A stretch of 64,000 nt of DNA. It comes from Populus alba. Taxonomy: Eukaryota; Streptophyta; Magnoliopsida; Malpighiales; Salicaceae. Shown one piece after another: positions 53,044 through 64,000 of the stretch (within the stretch, counting starts at the first letter, position 1; each line of letters starts with the position of its first letter). The DNA is taken from contig NC_133296.1 in NCBI RefSeq assembly GCF_005239225.2, positions 1,674,001-1,738,000 on the forward strand, in the 5' to 3' direction. The position numbers were made by a program, and so were the translations under genes. A model generated the notes under the pieces. It was not told the DNA's origin, ran no database searches, and saw only the letters and a program-made list of their open reading frames with translations.

Positions 53044-54423
53044 CAAAAAAGATTTAAAAAGGTTTAGAATCGGTGATGTCAATGATGATGTCATAATAAG
53101 ATTTTGGTTTGGCTAAATTTGAAGTACCAATTTAAAGGAGAAAAATTGAAGTACCAATGGAAGGATTTTTATGATGAAATCCTTTTTTCATAGTTAAAAT
53201 ATTTTGTTCTAATACTAAACCTTCTTTTACAAGGGGTTTTATCCCAACTTGAACGAGACCAACGTGGATGTATTTATAATTTCTAGCTAGATGTTTTTGT
53301 AAGGATTTTTAAGAGAGGGGTTAGATGGTTTCAAAGGGCTTTGTAATTAGCTAAATATCTCTTTCTTCACTTTTGATAGTAAAATCTGTTTTAAAAATAT
53401 CATATTTGAATTTTTGATAAATCTGTGTTTGAGAAATTTTTGAAATCTTCTAATCATCAATATTTTTTTTTGTAAAATCCTCAATTGTTATTTTGAATTT
53501 GATAAAAGCATGCTCTATACATACCTATCATATTAATGCACTAATTTATGGGAAACAATTTCATTTACATGATTTACAAAACCATGTTTCCTTTTGTCGT
53601 ATCAATAACTAATTCCAAAACTCCGATTTACAACAGAAAATCACTTATTTATAAAGTAAGATTGAACAACATATCTGTTCAGACTTACCTAATGCTTTCT
53701 GAAAAAAAAAAAAAAAAAAAACATATTGGTTGATCTTTTTTATGAAAATATTTTTTCAGAAAAACTTATACCTACAAAAACAAAATTTATACAAATGAAT
53801 GCTAATTTAGAATAACACTGCAGACTTTAAAATCTGCGTGATCTCGAGTTTAAAGATCTTATCCAAAAGTCTTGATTAACTTGGTCATATGCAACCTTTT
53901 ATGTAAACAAAAACTCTGAAATTAAAAGAGACACATCTAGACTTGTAATCAATTACAAACCTTTAAATTCTGTTTTAAAATGGATTAAATATCCAATCCC
54001 CAACCAAAAAAGATTTATTGCAAAGTCTCTAGTATATGAACATAGCTATATTAGAAGAACCTCCAAAACATACCCTCCAGACCTCTAAATAAATTTAAAC
54101 TTTTGTATAGAAAGTCTTTTTCAATTGTATTCAACCACAAAACTAGACTAGACGATGAATAATGAACTCAAAGAATGTATTCTAATCCGAAATATTTTTC
54201 TTAAAAAACCCACTTGTTATTGATAACTTACTAAATTTCTTGTAATATGTCACAAGCTAAGAGGGTGTATTTGAAAGTGTAATTATAGTTGTTTTTTAAA
54301 ATGATTTTATTTCAAAATATATTAAAATAATATTATTTTATTTTAAAAAAATTATTTTTTAATATCAACCCATTAAAATGATATGAAAATATAAAAACCA
54401 TATTAATTTTTTTAAAAATATAT
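53043..54423. other. Intergenic AT-rich DNA
   Basis: No gene seen. The end (about 54260-54423) is a MITE-like AT-rich repeat abutting the LINE relic. Confidence 0.5.
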
Positions 54424-54711
54424 TCAAGTTTTTTCAAAAATATTTTTGAATCGCAATGCAAATCTAATTACATTGATATGAAATTTCCCTTTTACAAGTG
54501 AGGACCATGTACGGAAAAGTTCATTAATGGTTTCTAGAAATTCATCATTCAACCATTTTATAAAACGATTCCATAAGTTCCAAAGAATTGAACAATGCAT
54601 AAAAAGATGATCCATATTTTTTATAGCTTTATAACAAAAAGAGCACATAAATTCATCTAAACGCGATAAATGCCTTCGAAACAAAAAAGTTCCTAGTGCA
54701 TATTCTTCCAT
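54424..54711 (-). pseudogene. LINE reverse transcriptase C-terminal (zf-RVT) relic
   Basis: A 95-residue frame contains CSFCYKAIKNMDHLFMHC, which fits the C-x2-C...H-x3-H/C zinc-binding pattern of the zf-RVT domain at the end of plant LINE (non-LTR) reverse transcriptases, followed by WNLWNRFIKW. No reverse transcriptase or endonuclease domain surrounds it. It is a small remnant. Confidence 0.65.
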
Positions 54712-57149
54712 AAAGTTCTTAGTGCATATAAAATGAAAAATTATAAATTTTGTGAGCTAACACATGATTCATTTTGATATTAAAGAACCATGTGATGCAT
54801 TGTTGGAGAAAATTAATACTGAAAAAAAACACAATTAATAATGTTATTGTCGTTCATAAATTATAAAAAATTTAGTTCTATCCAATATATTCAACTCAAT
54901 TATGTCTAAAAAAAATGAAAGAATATATTTATAATTTATAAAATATTAAAAATTAGATTAAATATAATTATAGATCGAAAAAAACGACATAACTTGCTTC
55001 TTGTTTGAAAGTATGGATTGCGATTGTTTTTTAAAGTGTTTTTTGTGTTGAAATATATCAAAATGATATTTTTTTTATTTTTTAAAAATTATTTTTTTTA
55101 AATCAAAATCTAAAACATATAAAAAAATTAATTTTTAATAAAATAAATTAATTTTTAAAAAATATGGTTTTCACTACGTTCCTATTCCGTATCATATCTC
55201 CTTAATTGCTCCCACTATCTCATTGGAAGTTTTGTTTTTTCCTTGAAAAAATTACTCACAACTTAAGGGACTGAAATATACTGCCCAGCCCAAAAAGAGC
55301 ACGGAGGCACGACCATCCACCGCCAGCTACCATTCCTCCTAAGTGCCCGTTTGGCATTGCGGCCAAACCGGCTTTTCACCAAAATTCAAATTTTTTTTTT
55401 TTTTTGCTAAAATTGAGTGCGGTTTGTACTTTTTGGATCGTTTTGATGTGCTGATATCAAAAATAATTTTTAAAAAATAAAAAAACATTATTGACATACT
55501 TTTCGGCACGAAAAACTATTTTTTAATGTTCTGTCAAGTGTCAGCAATCACATCACCTCCACTAAAGGAAAAAAGGACAGCTTTAATCAGATTACACGTG
55601 ATGCATGATGAGAAAAGCTGCCCCTGAAAAAGTTAGGGACCTAACTTATCCAAATGAAAATAGAAGGACTAAAGTGCAATATATGTTATCAAACTATGGC
55701 TTGTGGCAAGTTCCCTGGAACTACCAAACTCCTACTTGATGACGTGGAGTCATTACCGCCTTTTGATGGTAAGTCGCACGCGCCGGTCCGCACAGTCCAC
55801 AGTCTCTTACGTCTAGATTTCAATCAAAAAGTCGTCCCTCTCATAATTACATCCCACCAAACCCCATTTTGCCTCGTTAAAAAAACAGCATGGTGACTCA
55901 CAGCCCCCCCACCCCCCCTACAGTCTTTTAGTTTTATATGTTTAAATTGCTTACCTTATATTGTATTAAAAAACAAAAATAATTATCACTTTTTTCCAAA
56001 ACAAATACTCTCAAAAATACTAGTATGTGTTGTGATGGGCGCGCATCAACCGCTCTGCTGTTGTATTTAGATGGTGCGTGGGGATGATTTCGACAATAAA
56101 AAATATCATTTTGTATGTGTTTGTTAGGTTGTATATAATAATTAACTGACAGTTTATTCAATTTGTATATCAATTTACTAAAATGCTGAACTTCGTTATT
56201 ACTTTAGACATTTGTCAATGCATTATTGATCATATGTCTTGATAAAAATAAAGTCCAAAAAAATTGCAAAAAAGCATATAAAAAAGATAGTTTTTTTTCC
56301 GAGCAAGATTTCAAGTTAATTTTAAATATAAAAAAACACTAATATTATAAATTAAGAATGTGTTTTTTTTCGTATCATGAGATTTATTAAATAATAAAAG
56401 GAAAGATGATTTATTAAATAATGAAAGAAAAGATAATGCATGTATTTAATATAATGATTGAAAATATATCAACAGATAAATTAAAAAGAATTATGAACGC
56501 TAATTAAACATTAAAATAGAAAGCTAATTTTCTCAATAAAAAGTAAAAAGATAGATATAATTACTGATATTTTATCTTGGCTACCATTTTCATTTTATAC
56601 ATATTCTTTTATTTATCATGGAGACTACTATAGTTGCTAAGAATATATGATTTTTATTTTTTATAAATGCATAATGCAATAAAGACAAATCACAATAATC
56701 TCTCAAGGACACTATAAAATTATATAAATAACAAAATACTTATTGCCATTTAAAAAATAATTAAACTAAAACAATTTTAAAAATGGGACAGGATATTAAT
56801 TAAAATTCTAATTAAAAAAAAAAATTAAAAGAAAAGGTCAGGGTTGGTTGGATTTAGAAGACAAGACTTGTGTATCTAACCTAAAAGGCAAAAGCCTAAG
56901 CATGCCTTATGCTTTTTTATTTTTTTAAAAAATAAATTAAACAAATATCATGTTATTTATTTAAATATTATTTTTTTAAACTAAGTGAATAACATGTCGT
57001 TCACCGTTTTTTTTTACATCACCTCCAATATAAACTTTAAAATACATTCTAATCGCTCTAAAAACAAACAATTTAATAGAATTTATTTTAAAAAAGAACT
57101 TCATACATTTGTTTTTTCCAACATGTTTAAAATACAACGACACCTTACA
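54712..57149. other. Intergenic DNA with MITE-like repeats
   Basis: AT-rich repeats at about 55005-55170 and 55340-55540 ('gcccgtttggcattgcggcc' at the left end). A GC-richer unique patch at 55560-55920 has no convincing gene. The rest is AT-rich and featureless. Confidence 0.5.
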
Positions 57150-57345
57150 TTTGAGGTCTTGACCCAACGGTTGAATGAACTTGTTTCCTTCCTCTGTATC
57201 ATTGGTTCAAACCTCATCGTGCACGCCTGTTACCCCCGCAATGTCTTACATGTTCACTGTGTTTGCAGGATGTTCAGTGAGCCGTGAGATTAGTTGTGAT
57301 GCGCGCAAGCTGACTCGGACACCTACATAAACAAAAAAAATATAT
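57150..57345 (+). mobile_element. tRNA-derived SINE, fullest copy
   Basis: The B box GGTTCAAACC (57204-57213) matches the pol III consensus GGTTCRANNC. An A-box-like segment lies about 40 bp before it. The body carries 'gttacccccgcaatgtctta', 'gcaggatgttcagtgagccg', 'tgatgcgcgcaagctgactc' and 'ggacacctacataaac' and ends in an A tail followed by (TA)n. Salicaceae SINEs have this structure. Confidence 0.65.
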
Positions 57346-57859
57346 ATATATACAACGACACCTTTAACAAACCACCAACCACCAAGATCAATATTTTTAT
57401 GGTTAGATTGTGGCTGATTGTACCTTTCTTCTTTATCTAGTGCCTTTCTCATTCTTTTCTTAACACTTATGGACCAAAAATAAGATGAAAAATAAGTTTA
57501 AGATAAGAAAATAATTTTTCCAACCCAATTTATTTAATCTCAACTTGTACAATGTTCTGGCCGTCCAGAGTTTAATTTCAGTTTGCATCTTCTGTTGTGA
57601 GACTTATATAGCACCTAATATTAGAAAACTTTTTTCTAAAGGGGCCAAAACTTAAATTTTAGAAATTTCGGCTCTAGAATTTTAAATTGTTCGAGGGAGA
57701 GCATTGCTATTATTCGTTTTTGCAGGGCTCGGACCCCTGCCAACCTCCCTAACTGCATCCCCGTACGTGTCTCGCTGGATTAATGTTTTATATAATTCCA
57801 CTAAAAACTTAATTTAAATTAAACTTTAATACCTTAATTTGTTTTTCAAGTCAACTTCA

Positions 57860-58220
57860 GGTGGTGAATGGTTATGATTATTTTTTAAAGTATTTTTTAT
57901 TTAAAAATACATTAAAATAATATATTTTTTATTTTTTAAAAATTATTTTTAATATCAGCACATTAAAATAATCTAAAAACATTTTTAAAAAAATTAATTT
58001 GAAGAATACAAATTTTTAAAATTTTTTTTCAAAAATATTTTTGAAATACAAAAATAAACAATAAATTTATATTAAAACGAACTCAAAATCCAAAATCTCA
58101 TTTTTTTTATTTCTTATTTTTAGCTTTTAGATTTAAAACAGTTTTTTTTAAAAAAAAATTTACCAAAAACAAAAGAGAAGCAGAAAGCTTTCTTTTTTTT
58201 TTTTTTGGCAAACGGGCTCT
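57860..58220. repeat. MITE-like AT-rich repeat
   Basis: Core 'ttttttaaaaattattttta' and 'atatcagcacattaaaataa', shared with copies at 54.3-55.5 kb. The right end is 'ggcaaacgggctct'. Confidence 0.5.
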
Positions 58221-59733
58221 AATTTAATCAAGCTGGATTTTCAGTCCATGAAGGCTTGGATACCAAAATGCCTAGCCGTGCTAGGCCCATATAAAGCCCA
58301 ATCGAAAACAAGCAAGACCAACCGGAAACTTCTTCTTGCAACCACGCGCCTCCCTTCTGCACGAATGTTGCATCCACTCGCCGCCACAAAGGGCTGCGCG
58401 TGTAGTAGTATCTTGGAGAACAGTTCTCTGCTGAAGTGGTATGTTTTTCTCAGGCTTAAGCCTATGGTTTTGACTTGTGATCATATGATCTCAACTAGCT
58501 TTACATGATCGTGTTCATCCACAACACTAACTTGGCCTCCACTCCATTGACGATCTGTATTTTTAATGAAGTCAATCCAGCTACTGCCGCATGCTCCAGC
58601 TCAGCCAAGAATTATCTGATGCCTCTTAACACAGCTTTGAGATTGACGTCAACTTAAGCAAAGATCACCAACATAATTAATGCAAGAAAATCAATTTTCC
58701 ATTGAGAAAAATTAGGGTTTTGAGTCATCTTGTCCATTGCAAGACTTTGGTGTCGGCATTAACACATTTTTTGTCCCCTTACCTAACGTTTTATTAGGGT
58801 GGCCCCTTCACTTTTTGTGTTAGTCAGAACGATGTTCTGTATTGCATTATAAAACATTTTAAAATATCTAGTTAAAACACTGTTAGCAATAATTAATACT
58901 AGTTAATTTCTCCCATTTTTATCCTATTTTTTAAAATCACAACTTGATGTTAAGGAAAAAAAACATTTCAACAAAAAAGGATCAAAATGTGAAAGAATGA
59001 GAAATTCCATGACTGATTTCAAATTTGCTAGAAAAAATTAAGTTATATTTAGTCCATTTATTTTTCCTTTTCTTACTTTGTGGTTTATTTAATTTTTTCA
59101 TTTTTAGTTTTGGTCTAAAAATTTATTTTCTGAATATTTTAGCCTCTAAGTTGGTTTTTTTTTTTTAAAAAAAAAAGAAAACAAAGATAAAATGATGAAT
59201 AAAAAAGAAAGTCATGGTTATTTTTTAACAAAAACATTTATCATTTTTGGTTTCAATAGTTTTTATTTTGACGAGAAAAGTTTAATAGTGTTTTTTTTTT
59301 TTTATAAACATATTTGGTATGTTTTTATTTTTGAAGAATTTTGCAAATGTGAACTATCTATATATCGTACCAAATGCTGAGAAGGATTGCAAGATATTTC
59401 ACATTTTCCAATTATTTCTTGAAGAGATGAAAACGTACGTGAAATATGATCAAACCATAACTAAAACTTCTAAATTTGGAAATATAAGTGATACATACAG
59501 TGCTCTTTTCAATTGCTGTCAAGCACAATATTCCTTCATTTATTATCCACTCCTTCAAATTTGGTTGAAAATCAGCAACCATTTCTGCCTGCATAGGCGC
59601 CTAAGACTACCTGGACGATAAATTGAAACAGAACAAGATTACAAGCCCAGAAGGACACAGAAAAGTTAATTACACACATCATTTAGAGACCCTTCTTGTC
59701 TCTTCTTAACATTTTCACGTGACCATGCTAACT
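58221..59733. other. Intergenic, downstream of FAF
   Basis: A GC-richer patch at 58240-58640 has short open frames on both strands but no recognisable protein. The rest is AT-rich. Confidence 0.5.
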
Positions 59734-60654
59734 TCACCTTGTTGGCACACATTGTTGGCTCCAAACATTGCTATGGTGGTTATGGTGGTGGTAATCGTGG
59801 TGGTGAACCACCAGCTCGTGACACCTTGTTCTTAACCCTTCTCCATTCACTTGAAATCCCCATTCCCCTATACTCTCTTCTTCATTGTCTTCTTTAACTT
59901 CCTCCTCCTCCTCCTCCTCTTTTTCACCTTCCTTTTCTACCTCCAGATATTCTTCTTGTTCTTGTTCTCGCTCATGTTCTTCTTCATCAACTTCATATTC
60001 TTCATCTGCAACAAAATGTAATCGCAACCTTCCATCTTGCCGTGAAGCACGTAATGTTTCATGCCTATCAATCCTAACTTCTGTCAACTCAAGCCTGCCA
60101 TCTTTTCTCACTGACTTGAGAAAAAAATTAGGCTGACCATTATGGTTTAAAGAGGAAAGAGGTGGTGGAAATTTCCTGGCTTCTTTTTTCTCACCAGGTT
60201 TTCTACATTTGACCTTTGTTATTGTTGATCTTTCCCTTGAACATAACTCAATCTCATCATCAAACCTTCTTTCATCAGAGCTCTCAAAACCTAGACTCTC
60301 AGTGCAAGACATCAAACCATCAATACCACCACCAATATCATCAAGGAATCCAATCCCACGCGGGTCTTTTTTAAAGATGGAGGCTATAGATGATGGCGAG
60401 CAAGGAGGCGTGGTTGAAGGTGAAGAGGGTTTGACAGTTGTTGATTCGAGAATGTTTGGTGTTTTATGGATAGGATCACATGCTGTTGCCGTTATTAACC
60501 CTAATACTCCTGCGGGGGGAGAACTGCAAACAGCTTGGCATTTGCAAGAAGGCTTTTCAACACTAGAATTATATTCTCCATCAATACTGACACTCATGGG
60601 ATGATATGTAAGAGCTAAGAAGGAGTAAACACTTTTCTTGCAAAAGCTCATCAT
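59734..60654 (-). CDS. FANTASTIC FOUR (FAF) family protein
   Basis: A single-exon frame of 306 residues from ATG 60654. The FAF domain (PF11250 type) lies at about residues 160-220: KFPPPLSSLNHNGQPNFFLK, SVRKDGRLELTEVRI and ETLRASRQDGRLRLHF. It is followed by a long Glu-rich acidic tract (EEEEEEEVKEDNEEE) and a His-rich tail. An upstream short motif, DPRGIGFLDDIGGGIDGLMSCTESLGFESSDERR, is also typical of the family. FAF proteins in Arabidopsis limit shoot meristem size and repress WUSCHEL. ATG 60654 is the first in the frame; 60651 and 60597 are alternatives. The promoter side has GA-rich repeats (about 60830-60850). Absence of introns is normal for FAF genes. Confidence 0.9.
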   Translation of the reverse strand: MMSFCKKSVYSFLALTYHPMSVSIDGEYNSSVEKPSCKCQAVCSSPPAGVLGLITATACDPIHKTPNILESTTVKPSSPSTTPPCSPSSIASIFKKDPRGIGFLDDIGGGIDGLMSCTESLGFESSDERRFDDEIELCSRERSTITKVKCRKPGEKKEARKFPPPLSSLNHNGQPNFFLKSVRKDGRLELTEVRIDRHETLRASRQDGRLRLHFVADEEYEVDEEEHEREQEQEEYLEVEKEGEKEEEEEEEVKEDNEEESIGEWGFQVNGEGLRTRCHELVVHHHDYHHHNHHSNVWSQQCVPTR

Positions 60655-63600
60655 GATATATTGTACAATCTTTTTTGTAAGAAACACTAAAACATACAGT
60701 ACTGTGTAAATTAATGGATGACAAAAGGAGAGGAAAAAAGTTGATGGGAGAGAAAAAGGAATGGAAGTGGAAAGTTATAGAGAGTTGAGAGGATGGATGG
60801 TGGTATTAATAACATCCGCACAGTAAAGATAGAAAGAGGGAGGGAGGGAGACTGTGGCGTCTATAGAGACAGCCAACGTGACAAAAGGGAGTAAGGTTTT
60901 AGCTGGATCAGTGATGGAGGAAATGGTGACTGGTCCCACGTAAGATGGCCTAAGAAATCGTCCAGATTTTGCCTTCTCCTTCCACACACTTAATTTCTTC
61001 CTGTATTATTGCTTGTTTTTGTTGAGATTGGCAAATTTGAAAGTGATTATATATGGCTGTAGTTGTGTTAGCCGCCTGGCAAAAGGGGAGGCCTTTCCAT
61101 CTCCAATCAAAGAGGGACTGCCTCCACGTATATTTTCCATGTGGATATGATTGGATGTTTAGTGTGTTGGCATCTGGATTTTCTCTAATTAATGTTATCA
61201 TGGATAAATTGAATTAAAAAAAAAATATATGTGTTAATTATGTGTTAATTAAGCAATTCAATATGTATAATTATGTGTTAATTTCTTGTAATTAGAAGCC
61301 AAAAATTCAATCATTTTGTAGTTATGTAGGAAAAAAACTCCATCATACATGTGTTTTTGGTAGGCTTTTTTCAGATCCTAATCTCAAAAAATTCTACCAA
61401 TGAAACATGTGCAGTATATGGATAGACGACAATATGAGCTAATTGGGCGTGTGTTTCACAATCTACTTTTATATCCAATAATATTAAGGAAAAACGACAT
61501 AATTATATCCATTAATTTATATAATATGCTGAGCTTATAAGCTATTATTATATTTTATTTATTGGATCATTTTTATTTTTAAAAACATTATTGAGCTTCT
61601 AATCTATTATTTTATTAATTTTTTTCTGTTTAAATTAACTTAGTTATTCATACACATATTTTGATATTATACTAAAAATATTTTTGGGTTCTATGAACAT
61701 GACAATTATGTGCAAAGCAGGTGATAAATAGAAGACAATTTTAAAAAAAAAATTCACAACGAGACTAAATCTCTCTCACAACCAGAAAATTATCAAATAC
61801 TAATGGCAATATAAACCAAAAAAAAAATCATCAATAAATTAGGATGACATTTGCTAATGGAAAATCACATCATTTTTTTCACTAGTGATAACTAATGGAA
61901 AAAGTTATATCGGTGAATAAAAAGAGAATTACAGATGGAATTTAAAGAATAAAAAAATTAGGTAAATATTCTCTTATTAATTCTTTTGGCAATTAAGTCT
62001 AACTTGTTGATATTTTCTATGAAATTATTGTCTAACTTAGTCCATCATCAAAAAGTTCTAGAGAGTTACAAAAAAGTTATAGGATTTTGCCACTAAACAT
62101 TTAAATTACTAACGAAATTATTGCTAGAATGAAATGTCATCAAAAATGTATATTTTTTTTTGGCTAAAAAAATCTCAATGTTAATTATCAATGAAAATAC
62201 TAATGACCTGTAAAAATTATTAAATAGTAAACTTGCAATCAATAATCATGTCACTTAATGATATGTTACTTTTATCAACGGAAACACTATTGATAATTCA
62301 ATATATGGCTTTTAAGATAACAAGCGGAAAAACAAACTCAAATGTGTTATTCTAAATAATCTAATCCCAAAATCACTCGTTTAATTGGGGAAAAAACTAT
62401 CAAGGGGAACAATTAGACATGTTTGAGTTGCCATTCGGTGGTTTTTGGTAAATTATGATTCTTTCTATTTTGAATGACTTAAATTGCTTTAAAGGCATCA
62501 GTCACACCCCGTCTTTCTTGTTTCTTTAGAATAGTAAGGGTATATTTGGTTCTCCAGGTACTGGGAAGGAAATGAAAATAGGATTTCTTTCCAATTTCAA
62601 ATAGAATTTCTTCTTCTAAATATATACATAAATTAAATATTAGTCATAAATAAATTCAATTGATTTGCAGCATGAGTTATTGATATATATTTGCAAGTTT
62701 TAAATTTTTAGATAGACTCCTTTTGTATAGGAAGATGTTGCTAATTTGTTTTAAATATGATTTAGTGATAATAATAATAATATTTTTTTTTAAATCAAAT
62801 TTGTTTAGATGAGAGAGAGAAGGTTAGTAGAGATAAAAATAGGCATGAGCGTTGTTGTTCTTCTGGTAGCGTTTTTTATGAGCATGACCAGACAATGCTG
62901 CTAGGTGTCAATCATGACGAGGCACCTTAGGCACCCAAAACTTGAATATTTTTTTAGTTATTATATTTTTATATTTCAAAACTTGTTATTTTAGAAAAAA
63001 AAAATATAACACTCGATTGTATAAGAGTTACAGGGACGATCATTTGACTTATCCAAAACTCAATTCAAATTTATAGTTGCAAGCTGAATCTATCAATGGA
63101 CCCGATACAAATCAAGTTTATGGTATCTTTAATACTACAGACAAGAATATATGGGTGAGCCATAGTCTCTCAACCGTTGAAACCCTATAATCCAAATCGA
63201 TCCAGCAATTATTGGTCATCAAGGCGATCATACGAGAAGAAGTTCAAGCTGAGATAACTCAACTTAGGGTTGAGACGACCAAACTAAAAGATAAGTTGAA
63301 TGTCATCAAGCAGCAGTTAACAACTCTTACCGGTACCTGCGCTCCACCTCGTTACCCTTCTACTTCCGATAAAAATCAGCTTCTGTCTCCTTCTCCAGCT
63401 CTTGTTACCAAGATAAACAAATTATATTTAATAATATTTTTTATATTAATAATACAAATTTTCTTTTTTATTTTATTTTAATTCTATATAGAATTGTTTT
63501 TTATTTTTATTTAAATTGTTTGTTTTAATTTTTCTAAATAATTACATATAATAACAACACAATTACCATCAATTTATTCCATGAGTAACATGCATATAAT

Positions 63601-64000
63601 TGTAGTATCAAAGTCTCTTAAAATTAAATATATAGTCTTTTCCAACAAAACACATTAGTTGAGATATATTGTTTATACAAAAACATGGCTACCCTACTTG
63701 TGGCCATTTCTTCCACAAGTGCACTGCTTGAAGAAGGAAAAAAAACACCTCTTTCAAGGCTAAAAAATACGACGATAATTTAGGATATCCAAAAGTGGGG
63801 TCATCGAGTTGATTTTAGTTTGATAATTAGGTTATGTACAAAGGATATTCTTGGACCATATATTAAAAAAAAAAAAAGAATCTCTCAGATGATTGGCTTA
63901 GCTGGGAAACTTTATCTAAAATTTCCAACTCCTAGATATAGCATATGACGATTACATTACCCACGTATGCTTTGAGAATTGAGAGTGACTGGCTTTCTGC
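60655..64000. other. FAF upstream region and AT-rich end of the window
   Basis: The first 500 bp is the FAF promoter and 5' leader. The remainder is AT-rich with no gene. An open segment at 63212-63481 lacks an ATG at its start; it reads as a short heptad-like coiled coil (EEVQAEITQLRVETTKLKDK) and may be a gag-like or other relic. Confidence 0.45.

Noticed and set aside
59885..60604. Ser-rich plus-strand frames opposite the FAF gene
   Set aside because: Mirror of the Glu-rich tract and other parts of FAF on the minus strand.
63212..63481. Coiled-coil-like 89-residue frame
   Set aside because: No ATG at its start, no homologue recognised, ends in AT-rich low-complexity sequence; too weak to call a gene.

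Overview
This is a stretch of plant nuclear DNA. Its genes have many introns with GT-AG borders, the proteins are chloroplast, mitochondrial and vacuolar types, and the AT-rich intergenic DNA is full of small transposon relics. The gene types and the repeat families (tRNA-derived SINEs, T-rich repeats with 'gggttaaccc' blocks, PIF/Harbinger-type MITEs) point to a woody eudicot, most likely Populus or another Salicaceae. That attribution is inference.

Layout. 0.2-9 kb is a gene-dense block: a GDSL esterase/lipase gene (+) with an extra upstream copy of its first exon, a TLP18.3-type thylakoid gene (-) lying tail to tail with it, and a PsbP-domain lumen protein gene (+). The first two are the likely counterparts of Arabidopsis At1g54790 and At1g54780, so this pairing looks like conserved microsynteny. 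10.4-16.7 kb is transposon territory: a Harbinger-like element with a TTA target duplication, a composite of truncated LEA_2 and amino-acid-permease gene pieces, a T-rich repeat with a long inverted repeat and a Helitron-like terminal hairpin, and a TRIM remnant. 17.5-21.5 kb holds a 14-exon class I NHX antiporter whose 5' end appears frameshifted. 22-24.3 kb has a SINE and a second Harbinger-like element. 24.6-29.7 kb is a 12-exon Tim44-like mitochondrial gene with one GC-AG intron. 31-32 kb has an unrecognised open region split by a frame change. 32.9-37.6 kb is a complete 12-exon plastid glutathione synthetase gene containing an AT-AC intron with U12-type signals. 38.6-41 kb is a DUF1068 gene (-) with a 24-bp micro-exon. 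41-49 kb is gene-poor and rich in repeats and microsatellites. 49.1-50.8 kb is a two-exon CYP93B-like P450 gene (-), a flavone synthase II candidate. 51-59.7 kb is repeats, including a duplicated upstream segment, two SINEs and a LINE relic. 59.7-60.7 kb is a single-exon FANTASTIC FOUR (FAF) gene (-). 60.7-64 kb is AT-rich with no convincing gene.

The genes are ordinary independent plant loci, not an operon or cluster. Two concern the thylakoid (TLP18.3, PsbP-like), one glutathione synthesis, one vacuolar ion exchange, one mitochondrial translation or import, one flavonoid metabolism and one shoot meristem regulation. I found no evidence for an undescribed multigene system. The most interesting signals are the U12 AT-AC intron, the duplicated catalytic first exon of the GDSL gene, the captured LEA_2/AAP composite, and the NHX 5' frameshift.
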